Below are positions 1 to 7,586 of a stretch of DNA of 64,000 bases, piece by piece. The first letter of the stretch is position 1. Every line of letters starts with the position of its first letter. Where the stretch lies: the NCBI GenBank assembly GCA_964430565.1, contig CAYSFD010000048.1:193403-257402 (forward strand), written 5' to 3'. The position numbers and the translations under genes were made by a program. A model generated the notes under the pieces. It ran no database searches. It was not told the DNA's origin and saw only the letters and a program-made list of their open reading frames with translations. This DNA comes from VBDM01 sp964430565 (lineage in GTDB: Bacteria; Pseudomonadota; Gammaproteobacteria; Burkholderiales; SG8-39).

Positions 1-318
1 GGCCGGGTCCGACCACTTGGGTTCGTTCGCAGCGGCGTTGGAGGAATATCCGACCGAGGCGTTGCTATTGTCCAGGTTCCCGCTGGTCAAATTCCCGGCA
101 AGCCACAGGTAGCCGGCCTGAACGCCCTGGTCGGCCGCGTTGGTGGCGGACTGCCTGAAAGCGATGTTCCCCGCCATCACCGTGGCGGTGTCCACCGAGC
201 GCATCGTCGCGATGCCCGCCAGCGTCATCGCGACCAGCACGATGAGCGCGATGATCAGCACGGTCCCGCGCTCGCGCTGCGGCGTGAAGGAGAAAATGCG
301 TTGCCTTTGGCTGTTCAT
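1..318 (-). CDS. pilX: PilX-like minor type IV pilus assembly protein (3' end beyond window)
   Basis: Translating the minus strand from the ATG at 316-318 gives a protein beginning with a short basic leader, a prepilin-like junction RERG/TVLII, and a hydrophobic helix rich in Ile, Leu and Val. Position +5 lacks the Glu of major pilins, as is usual for PilX. At least 106 codons are present and the frame runs off the left edge, so the gene is partial. It starts just after the pilW stop and is the last visible member of a pilE-fimT-pilV-pilW-pilX operon. PilX-type minor pilins belong to the pilus-tip initiation complex. pilY1 would be expected next, outside the window. Confidence 0.82.
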   Translation of the reverse strand, partial: MNSQRQRIFSFTPQRERGTVLIIALIVLVAMTLAGIATMRSVDTATVMAGNIAFRQSATNAADQGVQAGYLWLAGNLTSGNLDNSNASVGYSSNAAANEPKWSDPA

Positions 319-319
319 G

Positions 320-1573
320 TCAGCTCGACCTCCAGATCCAGTTGCGCAGGGGAACGGTCGTTTCAAACACGCGGTAGCGGTAGCACTTCCAGTAGAGTGG
401 GGACGCCGGGTCCGGGTCTCCGGTGGTCGACATGTTGAAAACGCCGCCCGACCACCTGGGACGGAGATCGGGACCGGGGGTCGCCTCGGTGCCGTCGGTC
501 GTGGCGTCGCACTTGGGCCCGTCTCCGCCCGAGGGCTTTTCTGCAAGCGCGCTGCGCGCGACCAGGGCGACGCGCACCGCGAGGAGGAAGCGCCAAGGTT
601 GGGGAGCGATGGCGTTGAACGTGGCTGCGTCGATATAGCGATCGACGATGCCGTCGCCGTTGCCGTTTGCGTCGAAGGGCCCGTCATCCACGCCGTACAG
701 CGCGCGCATGTGGACGATGTTGTCCGCGACGGCGCTCACCAGAGGCGAAGGGGACGTCGCCGGGAGCGTCGGCACGAACAAGGAAGTAACCGTCAGCGAC
801 TGGTTGACGATCGAATAAGTGTTATGGACGGGCAGATTGGGCGCGCCCGCGGGGTCGTAGATGTTTCCCAGGTTGAAGACGAGCGTTGTGTTGGCACTCG
901 TGCCGTTGTAGATCACCCCCAGCCCGCCGGCCGGGTTGAAGCGCGGGATCTTGGCGACCAGCGAGACGAGGTTGTAACTCGTACCGTTTGCCGCCTGTTG
1001 CACGCTCGCACTGGGTGGGACGGACAGAAGCGTATGGGTTGCCTCCATGATGGCGCAATTCTTGGCGGTGCCCGGGTCCTGCAGCAAGAGCAGGTCCCCC
1101 GGGCGATAGGCGTAGGGGTTACTCACGTTCAGGGGATCGGTGGCGGCGAGCATCGGGGTGCTGAGGGTCGTCGCGTTGACGATGTGGGGGTTTGAACCGT
1201 AAAAAATGATCAACTGATCCGGGTCGGTCGCCACGCCGGTGGAAACGATCCGTGCCGGCACCAGCAATATCGTGCTGCCACCCGGGGGAAAATTCGGGGT
1301 CAGGCGCTTCGAGTCGGAGCCGATGATCTGGCAGCCCGCGTTGGGCGTGTCGTTGAATCCCATCCCGGAGTTGCGCAAATCGCGCTCGATCATGTAGAGC
1401 GCGACGGCGCCGTTCTGCTGGGAGTCGCCGCCGCTCGTGGTGGTGCGCTTGATGCCTTCTGAGACTTCGAAGACCTGGAAGATGATGATCATCCCGATCA
1501 GGCCGATCAGCATGGCGACCATCAGCTCGACCATGCTGAAGCCGCGAACGCAAGTGTGATGGGTCGGCCGCAT
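320..1573 (-). CDS. pilW: PilW-like minor type IV pilin
   Basis: This 417-residue protein has a class III signal: a short basic leader, then VRG/FSMVELMVAMLIG, with Gly before the cleavage site and Glu at +5, followed by the hydrophobic N-terminal helix. The rest is a long, low-complexity globular region typical of PilW. In the family, PilW is processed by the prepilin peptidase and acts with PilV, PilX, PilE and FimT in pilus-tip initiation. It starts 4 bases after the pilV stop and ends 2 bases before the pilX ATG, consistent with one operon. Confidence 0.88.
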   Translation of the reverse strand: MRPTHHTCVRGFSMVELMVAMLIGLIGMIIIFQVFEVSEGIKRTTTSGGDSQQNGAVALYMIERDLRNSGMGFNDTPNAGCQIIGSDSKRLTPNFPPGGSTILLVPARIVSTGVATDPDQLIIFYGSNPHIVNATTLSTPMLAATDPLNVSNPYAYRPGDLLLLQDPGTAKNCAIMEATHTLLSVPPSASVQQAANGTSYNLVSLVAKIPRFNPAGGLGVIYNGTSANTTLVFNLGNIYDPAGAPNLPVHNTYSIVNQSLTVTSLFVPTLPATSPSPLVSAVADNIVHMRALYGVDDGPFDANGNGDGIVDRYIDAATFNAIAPQPWRFLLAVRVALVARSALAEKPSGGDGPKCDATTDGTEATPGPDLRPRWSGGVFNMSTTGDPDPASPLYWKCYRYRVFETTVPLRNWIWRSS

Positions 1574-1576
1574 GGG

Positions 1577-2044
1577 TCAGAATGTAAAGATCGACGAGAC
1601 GACCGTGTGCTTGCGCGGCGGCAGTCCCGCCGAGGCTTCCTCGGGAAGCTGCCAGAACAGCTCGATCGTCACGGTGGCGCCGATCGACGGAAGGGGAAGG
1701 GGAATCACGGTTACCCTGGGCCGTGTGACCGTAGTGCCTGGCAGACTGGCGTCCACCTTGGCGACCCAGTTGAGCAGCTTTCCGTAGCTCGAGCCGGGGT
1801 AGCTATATTGGGCGATGTTGAGCGAGTCGGTCCACATCTGCGAGGTCAGCTCGTTGACGAGAAAGGCGGCCTCGCTGCGGTACTTCGATTCGGTGACGTT
1901 CCTGATCGCCACGCTCTGCATGCCGACGACGGCGAGAATGCCGATCGAGAAAATGAGGATCGCGATCAGCGCCTCGATCAGCATCACGCCGCGTTCGCGG
2001 CTACGGGCCTGGGGTGGCTTGCGCATTTTCGTTACTCGATTCAT
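1577..2044 (-). CDS. pilV: PilV-like minor type IV pilin
   Basis: The ATG at 2042-2044 gives 155 residues. It overlaps the fimT stop by 4 bases and places the prepilin cleavage site RERG/VMLIEALIAIL at about residue 20. Residue +1 is Val rather than Phe, and Glu +5 is present. The open frame continues far upstream, but that part is an out-of-frame shadow of fimT, so this start is preferred. The family member contributes to the minor-pilin initiation complex at the inner membrane. Operon position and length both fit PilV. Confidence 0.87.
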   Translation of the reverse strand: MNRVTKMRKPPQARSRERGVMLIEALIAILIFSIGILAVVGMQSVAIRNVTESKYRSEAAFLVNELTSQMWTDSLNIAQYSYPGSSYGKLLNWVAKVDASLPGTTVTRPRVTVIPLPLPSIGATVTIELFWQLPEEASAGLPPRKHTVVSSIFTF

Positions 2045-2646
2045 GGACAGGCGCGCGGATCGGGCGCGACGATGCCTGGAGTGGGATCGCACATGCGGAT
2101 GCTGCCGCCTGCGGTCACCACCACGCGCAGGCAGCGCATCGACCCGCCGTCGGCTATACACGCACTGCGGGAGTTGATTACATCGGCCCGTGCCAACGTG
2201 GGGGAGGCGTTGAAGTTCGCGACGACGCTCCCCAGGGGCGAAAAAGTGACCGCGACCGCCGGTGTTAGATCCGCCGCAACAGGAGTGACGCTGGCGTTGC
2301 TCGTGCCCTCGTCGGGGCTGCGGCTCTGGATCACCAGTGTGGCGTCCGTAGTGAGGGTGGTCGAGTCGCAGGGCTCCACGCTGGCCTCGCATATCGTCCA
2401 CCCCGTCGTCCACCCCGATGTTGCGGGTTCGATCACCAACTGCACGGCCAGATTGCGCCGGATCGCTTCGCCGCGGGCGACCTGCATTCCGTTCAAGATC
2501 GCCTCGGCCGCGGCGCGGACCTGCTGGTTCTGCAGGAATTCTGCGAGGCTGGGGGCGCCGAGCGCGATGAGAACACCGAGCACGGCCAGCGCGACCAGGA
2601 TCTCGATGAGGTTGAATCCGCGCTGGGGGGCGTGCGCTTTCAGCAC
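2041..2646 (-). CDS. fimT: FimT/GspH-like minor pilin
   Basis: The protein has 201 residues from a GTG at 2644-2646, which overlaps the pilE stop codon. The prepilin motif QRG/FNLIEILVALAV lies about 8 residues from the start and has both Gly -1 and Glu +5. A GspH/FimT globular domain follows, with cysteines in the C-terminal half that may form disulphides. No ATG occurs near the conserved signal, so the GTG coupled to pilE is the best start. It is a component of the type IV pilus minor-pilin set. Confidence 0.85.
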   Translation of the reverse strand: MLKAHAPQRGFNLIEILVALAVLGVLIALGAPSLAEFLQNQQVRAAAEAILNGMQVARGEAIRRNLAVQLVIEPATSGWTTGWTICEASVEPCDSTTLTTDATLVIQSRSPDEGTSNASVTPVAADLTPAVAVTFSPLGSVVANFNASPTLARADVINSRSACIADGGSMRCLRVVVTAGGSIRMCDPTPGIVAPDPRACP

Positions 2647-3074
2647 TGGCCGCCCTTCTTCGTGATCCAGCAGTTGGTGGCGGGCATGGTCCAACCGGAG
2701 GGCACGGCGACCGTGCGCCGCACATTGGCCTGGTCGATGGTCATGATCAGACCGGTCAGATCGCCGCCGAGGCCGTCCACCTGAACCAGGTAGGTCGTCG
2801 CCGTGGGAGCGGGTGCACAAGAGATGGTGAAGTACTTCAAGCCGGTGGGAAGCGCCGCAGTGGTGCCGGCGACACAGGCGCCGACATAGGACCGGTTGTC
2901 CTGAAAGTACAACTCCATCTTGGTCCGCATGGCGAGCAGGTTGGAGCTCGCTTCCTGGAGCTTGCCGCGGACGATGAATTGCGTATAGGAAGGAAGCGCG
3001 ACCGCCGCGAGGATCGCGATGATCGCGACCGTGACCATGAGCTCGATCAAAGTAAAAGCCGACTGGCGCTGCAT
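2640..3074 (-). CDS. pilE: PilE-like minor pilin, first gene of the operon
   Basis: This 144-residue protein begins MQRQSAF/TLIELMV, a prepilin signal with Ala instead of the usual Gly at -1 and Glu at +5. A hydrophobic helix and a small globular domain follow. Two C-terminal cysteines (about residues 135 and 144) bound a short loop like the D-region of pilins. It is the first gene of the minus-strand pilin operon, and its stop overlaps the fimT start. Length and position match the minor pilin PilE that opens betaproteobacterial fimT-pilVWX clusters, rather than the major pilin PilA. Confidence 0.85.
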   Translation of the reverse strand: MQRQSAFTLIELMVTVAIIAILAAVALPSYTQFIVRGKLQEASSNLLAMRTKMELYFQDNRSYVGACVAGTTAALPTGLKYFTISCAPAPTATTYLVQVDGLGGDLTGLIMTIDQANVRRTVAVPSGWTMPATNCWITKKGGQC

Positions 3075-3259
3075 AGAAACCCCTTTTGTTTGCGATGTGG
3101 ATGATACGGAACTTCGGAAGTCTGACGCAAAACCTGCCGACGAGTGGCCGAAATCTCGCCACAGGCGGCGTCCGTGCCAGAATTCGAGCGGAATTAATTC
3201 ACGTTCCCAGCCGCCGGTTTTTTCAGAATTGACGGCGCCGACGTTGAGCGCAACCGAAT

Positions 3260-3288
3260 TAGACAGGGTCCAAGTCCTGGTCTAGAAT
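3260..3288 (+). promoter_or_regulatory. Promoter and candidate autoregulatory palindrome of the Fur-family gene
   Basis: A -35-like TAGACA (3260-3265) and a -10-like TAGAAT (3283-3288) are separated by exactly 17 bases. The -10 ends 6 bases before the ATG at 3295, so transcription would start at or very near the ATG, giving a leaderless mRNA. Between the boxes, TAGACAGG and CCTGGTCTA form an imperfect inverted repeat, a plausible binding site for the encoded regulator. The promoter is seen directly; autoregulation is inferred. Confidence 0.6.
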
Positions 3289-3294
3289 GATTTC

Positions 3295-3714
3295 ATGAAA
3301 GGTCAGGCCCGGAATCGCGAAAGCATCGCGCAGCTGCTGCGCCGGCACGGCCTCAAGCCCACCCACCAGCGCATGGAGATCGCGCACGTGCTGTTTACGC
3401 GGCGCGAGCACCTTTCCGCGGACCAGATCCTGTCGCTGGTGAACTCCCGTTACGCCGAGACATCAAAGGCGACCGTCTACAACACGCTGAAACTCTTTCT
3501 GGAAAAGAAGATGATCCGCGAACTCGTCGTCGATCCGACCAAGATCGTGTACGATCCGAACACCGCGCCGCACCACCACCTCTACGACGTGACGAGCGGA
3601 CGGCTCACCGACGTTCCGGCGGACAACATCCGCGTGGTGGGCCTGCCCCCGTTGCCGGCCGGAACCGTCACCGACGGCGTGGACATCATCATCCGCACGC
3701 GCCCGCAATCCTGA
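3295..3714 (+). CDS. Fur-family metal/peroxide/haem-type transcriptional regulator
   Basis: This 139-residue protein has the Fur winged helix (GLKPTHQRMEIAHVL, then the recognition region SKATVYNTLKLF at about residues 59-70) and the hinge histidine cluster APHHHLYDV at about 90-98. The C-terminal CxxC zinc motifs of Fur and Zur are absent and the dimerisation domain is short. That resembles the Irr/PerR-like branch, though the exact inducer cannot be assigned. No Shine-Dalgarno sequence precedes the ATG, which fits the predicted leaderless transcript. It lies divergent from the pilin operon and just upstream of tRNA-Thr. Confidence 0.85.
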   Translation: MKGQARNRESIAQLLRRHGLKPTHQRMEIAHVLFTRREHLSADQILSLVNSRYAETSKATVYNTLKLFLEKKMIRELVVDPTKIVYDPNTAPHHHLYDVTSGRLTDVPADNIRVVGLPPLPAGTVTDGVDIIIRTRPQS

Positions 3715-3839
3715 GGGCCTCGCTGCGAGGCAGCGGCATAGGCTCTCGCCCGCGCAAGTCCCACTACCCGCGTCCCGCGGTTGAGCCGCCGCCGCGGGCG
3801 TCGCTGATATAATTCCGGCTCACCGCGCGCGCGACGCAG

Positions 3840-3914
<75 letters not shown>

Positions 3915-3932
3915 GACAAATCAGTACCCTAT

Positions 3933-3952
3933 GGGTTAGTTAACGCTAACCC
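3933..3952. repeat. Perfect 7-bp inverted repeat beside attL
   Basis: GGGTTAG and CTAACCC are separated by 6 bases, starting 18 bases inside the left end of the island. It could be a recombination-directionality (Xis-like) site or a transcript hairpin. It has no T-run, so it is not a typical terminator. Confidence 0.45.
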
Positions 3953-3969
3953 TCCTGCCGAACGCAAGG

Positions 3970-4848
3970 ATGGACCACAACCACTACGCCTACTCGCCAA
4001 TCCCCCTGCGCGCGCCGCTCGCCTGGCCCGAGGGCGGCCGGATTGCCTTCTGGGTAATGCTGCACGTCGAGCACTGGGAACTGCAGCCGCCCGCAGGGGC
4101 GTACCGCGATCCGCGCTTCATGGGCGAGTACGGCAGCTTCAACCCGGACTACGGCACCTGGGGGCAGCGCGAGTACGGCAACCGCGTCGGCGTGTTCCGC
4201 GTGCTCGAAGCCCTGGACCATCATGGCATTCGGGCGTCGGTGGCGCTGAACGGTTCGGCGGCCGAACGCTATCCGCAGATCGTCCGGGAATGCCGGGCGC
4301 GCGGCTACGAGTTCGTGGGCCATGGCAGCCATGCCACGCGCATGCTCACGAGCCGCATGTCCGAGGACGAGGAGCGCGCGTTCATTGGCGGCGCGCTTGA
4401 CGCGCTGGAGCACGCGACCGGCGCGCGGCCTCGCGGCTGGCTCGGCCAGGACTACGGCGAGTCGCAGCGCACGCCACGGCTGCTGGCCGAAGCCGGCCTG
4501 GATTATGTCGCGGACTGGTCGAACGACGACCAACCCTACCCGATGGGCGTCGGCAAGCCGCTGATTTCACTTCCGGCGCAGCCGGAATGGGACGACGTCC
4601 AGTTACTGTGGCTGCGGCGGCTTCCGATGAGCCAGTATTCCGTTATCGTCGAGGAAGCCTTCGAAACGCTTGATGCCGAGGGCGGCCGCGTCTTCTGCCT
4701 GGCCCTGCATCCCTGGATGATCGGCCAAGCGCATCGGGTGAAATACCTGCATGCCGCGCTGGAGCGGATCTGCGGCCGGACGCAGGCCTGGCAGGCAACG
4801 GCCGGCGAGATCGTCGACTGGTACCGCAATGGCCGATTACCTCGATAA
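3970..4848 (+). CDS. Polysaccharide-deacetylase-fold amidohydrolase, PuuE/cyclic-imidase-like (paralogue 1)
   Basis: This 292-residue protein is of the NodB-fold type used by PuuE allantoinases and cyclic imide hydrolases, not by true polysaccharide deacetylases. Visible landmarks shared with three other proteins in the island are WPEGGRIAFWV near the start, YGNRVGVFRVLEALDHHGI at about 69-87, an HGSH block at about 118, NDDQPYP at about 181, and ALHPWMIGQ near 240. It is the first gene inside the island, and its end overlaps the MmgE/PrpD start by 20 bases. Substrate is not known; a ring amide or imide is inferred from the neighbours. Confidence 0.78.
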   Translation: MDHNHYAYSPIPLRAPLAWPEGGRIAFWVMLHVEHWELQPPAGAYRDPRFMGEYGSFNPDYGTWGQREYGNRVGVFRVLEALDHHGIRASVALNGSAAERYPQIVRECRARGYEFVGHGSHATRMLTSRMSEDEERAFIGGALDALEHATGARPRGWLGQDYGESQRTPRLLAEAGLDYVADWSNDDQPYPMGVGKPLISLPAQPEWDDVQLLWLRRLPMSQYSVIVEEAFETLDAEGGRVFCLALHPWMIGQAHRVKYLHAALERICGRTQAWQATAGEIVDWYRNGRLPR

Positions 4849-6151
4849 GTTGTGCAGCTTCGCTGCCGGCCTGCGCTACGAGCAACTCGGCGGGCAGATC
4901 GTCGAGCAGGCGAAGGTCGTCATCGCCGATACGCTCGCCGCGATCGCGGCGGGCGCCAAAGAGCCGGAAGTCATCGCGGTTGCCAAAAGAATCTCCAGCC
5001 AGGGAAACAGTACGGTCATCGGTGCGGACATGCGCTCGTCCGCCTCCACCGCGGCCTTCCTGAACGGCGTTGCCGGCACCTGGCTCGAAATGGACGAGGG
5101 CAACCGCTTCAGCCGTGGACACCCTTCGGTCCACGTGTTTCCCGCCGCCCTGGCCTTCGCCGAAGCGCGGCGCCTCCCGGGCCGCGACCTGCTGCTCGCG
5201 GTGGTACTCGGCTACGAGATCGGCGCTCGGATCGGCATCGCTGCAAACCTGCGCCCCGCCATGCACCCGCACGGCACCTGGGGAACGGTCGGCGCCGCGG
5301 TGGCGGTGGCGAAGCTCGCCGGCGCGGACGCCGCGAAGATGCGCGAGGTCGTCAACGTCGCCTCGTCCCTCACGCTCGCCACCAGCAAGAACACCATGCT
5401 CCAGGGCGGCACGGTGCGGAATGCCTACGCGGGCGTCAGCAACCAAATGGGATTGCTCGCGCTCGACCTCGTCGAATGCGGCTTCTCCGGCGAGCGCGAC
5501 GGGCTGGCGAGCGTGTTCGGTGCGGTGGTTTCGGAGTCGTTCGACCGAGAGAAGATGGTCGATGGCCTGGGCGCGCGCTGGCAGATCAACATGAACTACT
5601 TCAAGCGGCACGCGTGCTGCCGCTATAACCACGGCACTCTCGATGCGCTGGACCGGCTTCTGGCAGCAGTCCCCTTCAGGGCAGACGACGTCGAGCGCGT
5701 GGACGTGGTGAGCTACCGGCACGCTGCGGAGCTCGACGACCAGGCGCCGCGCAATGTGCTGGCGGCGAAGTTCTCGGTGCCCTTTGCGGTCGCCACACGC
5801 ATCGTCACCGGCTCGAGCGGCCTGGCGAGCTTCACCTGGGAATGCGTCAGGAACGAGACCATTCGCGCGCTGGCGCAGCGCGTGTTCATCAGGGAAGATC
5901 CGGCGCTCACCGCGATGCTGCCGCAGTTGCGGCCCGCGCGCGTGAAAATCCGGCTTCGCGACGGCCGGGAGCTCGAAGGCGCGGCCGATGCCAACCGCGG
6001 CGACGACCAGGACCCCTACAGCCGCAAGGAGCTCACCGAGAAGTTCTTCGAACTCGCCGGACGCGCCTGGCCCCTGCCTTCAGTCCGGAATCTTCACGAC
6101 AAGCTTCACAAGCTCGACGAGCTGAGGGATCTCAGTTCACTTTTTGCGTAG
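4829..6151 (+). CDS. MmgE/PrpD family protein (2-methylcitrate dehydratase-like), copy 1
   Basis: This 440-residue all-helical MmgE/PrpD-type protein starts at an ATG inside the preceding gene (20-base overlap), implying translational coupling. Family features include the N-terminal helical segment ending LNGVAGTWLEMDEG, the HPSVHVFPAALAFAEA block at about 99-113, and HPHGTWGTVGAAVAVAKL near 150. Characterised members dehydrate 2-methylcitrate or act as cis-aconitate decarboxylase, but many catabolic-cluster members have unknown hydroxyacid or imino substrates. There is no prpB or prpC nearby, so a methylcitrate role is unlikely. The gene converges on and overlaps the racemase-like gene by 15 bases. 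Confidence 0.8.
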   Translation: MADYLDKLCSFAAGLRYEQLGGQIVEQAKVVIADTLAAIAAGAKEPEVIAVAKRISSQGNSTVIGADMRSSASTAAFLNGVAGTWLEMDEGNRFSRGHPSVHVFPAALAFAEARRLPGRDLLLAVVLGYEIGARIGIAANLRPAMHPHGTWGTVGAAVAVAKLAGADAAKMREVVNVASSLTLATSKNTMLQGGTVRNAYAGVSNQMGLLALDLVECGFSGERDGLASVFGAVVSESFDREKMVDGLGARWQINMNYFKRHACCRYNHGTLDALDRLLAAVPFRADDVERVDVVSYRHAAELDDQAPRNVLAAKFSVPFAVATRIVTGSSGLASFTWECVRNETIRALAQRVFIREDPALTAMLPQLRPARVKIRLRDGRELEGAADANRGDDQDPYSRKELTEKFFELAGRAWPLPSVRNLHDKLHKLDELRDLSSLFA

Positions 6152-6910
6152 CTCACTTGCGGCCGCCGCCGCCAGCATCGCCTCGAAAAGCTCCGGCTTG
6201 GGCACCAGCGGCTTGGGGTAAGCCTTGCGGCTGTGCGTGAGGCCGAGCCCGAGAGCCAGTTCGGCGAGCTTGTAGGTGAGTGGCCCGGGATTGATCACCG
6301 GCACCGGCAGGCGCTCGGCGAGATAGGCGTGCGCCTGATGCATGGTGGTCGAGCCGAGCAGCAGCACGTCGGCGCCGTCCTCCTCGATCGCCTTGCGGCC
6401 CGCCTCGGCCAGCAGGGGGAAAATGTCCGCTTCCTTGCCCGAGAGCAGCTCGCGGTTGTCGGGCCTGACGTCGAGCGCGCGGATCGAGGCGCATTTTTGC
6501 TGGATGCCGAGGTCGTTCAGCGACTTGGTGTAGAGCGGCTTCCACTGGCTCCACAGGGTCAGTATCGAAAAGCTCTCGCCCAGCATCAGCGCCGTCAGGA
6601 TCGAGGCGCGTCCCGGCGCGATGACCGGGATGTCGAGCAGCGAGCGCAACCCGGCCATGCCCGAATCGCTCATGGTGTCGATGCACACCGCATGGTAGCC
6701 CTGCTCCTGCGCGCGCAGGCCGGCCTCCATGATCCCCGCGTCGGCGAGGACATAGTCGTGATGGCTGACGTAGTTGCTCGGCGCCGCCTTCACGGGTCGA
6801 AAATCGAACTCGATGTCCGGGCCCAGGCGCACCGCCCGCAGTTGTGCGCGGCGCAGCGCGAGCTGCTCGTCGTTGACCGGGAACGGCACGATCACGAGCA
6901 CTTTATGCAT
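6137..6910 (-). CDS. Asp/Glu/hydantoin-racemase-fold protein lacking both catalytic cysteines
   Basis: The 257 residues match the Asp/Glu racemase superfamily (hydantoin/allantoin racemase, maleate isomerase). The two active-site cysteine positions are altered: CIDTMSDSGM places Thr at the first position, and LLGSTTMHQAH places Ser at the second. Classic two-base racemisation is therefore unlikely; a lyase, hydrolase or isomerase role is possible. A subfamily with the same substitution pattern is often annotated as HupH-like. It is the last gene of an 11-gene minus-strand operon and overlaps the isochorismatase gene by 8 bases, so it probably acts on the product of that amidase. Confidence 0.78.
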   Translation of the reverse strand: MHKVLVIVPFPVNDEQLALRRAQLRAVRLGPDIEFDFRPVKAAPSNYVSHHDYVLADAGIMEAGLRAQEQGYHAVCIDTMSDSGMAGLRSLLDIPVIAPGRASILTALMLGESFSILTLWSQWKPLYTKSLNDLGIQQKCASIRALDVRPDNRELLSGKEADIFPLLAEAGRKAIEEDGADVLLLGSTTMHQAHAYLAERLPVPVINPGPLTYKLAELALGLGLTHSRKAYPKPLVPKPELFEAMLAAAAASELRKK

Positions 6911-7586
6911 GGTCGCCCAGCTCGGTCAGGACCTGATCGGTCGAGCGCACGCGGCCGAACAGGCGCTGGAAATTGATCATAGCGGCTTCGTGCAGCGCGG
7001 GCTGCGTGGCGCCGCAGGCGTCCTCGATCAGCGTCACGGCGTAGCCGCGGTCCGCCGCCTCGCGCGCGGTGGTATCGACGCACATGTTGGTCGAGACGCC
7101 AAGGAGGTAGAGCTGGTCGCAGTTCCAGGCACGCAGCATACTGTCGATGCCGCTGGTCGCGAACGCCCCGTTGGAGGTCTTGTTGACCACCGCTTCGCCG
7201 CGCACGGGCTTCAGTTCGTCGATGATCTCGTGTTCGCGGCTGCCTTGATAGTTCTCCAACTCGAGGAACAGCTTGCGCATGTGCGCCGGCGCGTCGCTGC
7301 AGTCGGGCAGCGTCGCGCCGATGGTGACGAATAGGACACGCCGCCGCGCGGCGCGCCAGGCGTCGAGTAGCCGGCGCGCGTTCGGCACCACGAAGCGCTC
7401 GATGCGCTCGAAGCGGTAATCCGCGGTGGCTGAGCCCTGCGCCTTCAACCGCCGGCCGAGCGCGCCCTGGCGCGAGCCGGTCGCGTGCTGCATGTCGATG
7501 AGCACCAGCGCCGAGCGCGCGGGGTCCGGCTTGCGCTCGACGGTGAAGGCACGGATGTAGTCCTCTTTCTCGAGGTCGATATTCAT
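6903..7586 (-). CDS. Isochorismatase-fold cysteine amidohydrolase, copy 1
   Basis: This 227-residue cysteine hydrolase has the full triad: Asp31 in LIDMQ, Lys136 in VNKTSNGAF, and Cys169 in STNMCVDTTARE. Relatives include N-carbamoylsarcosine amidase, maleamate amidohydrolase and biuret hydrolase, all of which cleave carbamoyl or half-amide C-N bonds. It overlaps the DUF1446 gene by 4 bases and the racemase-like gene by 8, so the three are translationally coupled. Hydrolysis of a half-amide made by the deacetylase-fold enzyme two genes upstream is the favoured inference. Confidence 0.85.
   Translation of the reverse strand: MNIDLEKEDYIRAFTVERKPDPARSALVLIDMQHATGSRQGALGRRLKAQGSATADYRFERIERFVVPNARRLLDAWRAARRRVLFVTIGATLPDCSDAPAHMRKLFLELENYQGSREHEIIDELKPVRGEAVVNKTSNGAFATSGIDSMLRAWNCDQLYLLGVSTNMCVDTTAREAADRGYAVTLIEDACGATQPALHEAAMINFQRLFGRVRSTDQVLTELGDHA

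Noticed and set aside
140..1195. Plus-strand open frame of 351 codons across the pilin genes
   Set aside because: It is antisense to pilX/pilW, has Arg/Gly/Val-rich content and no protein-like pattern.
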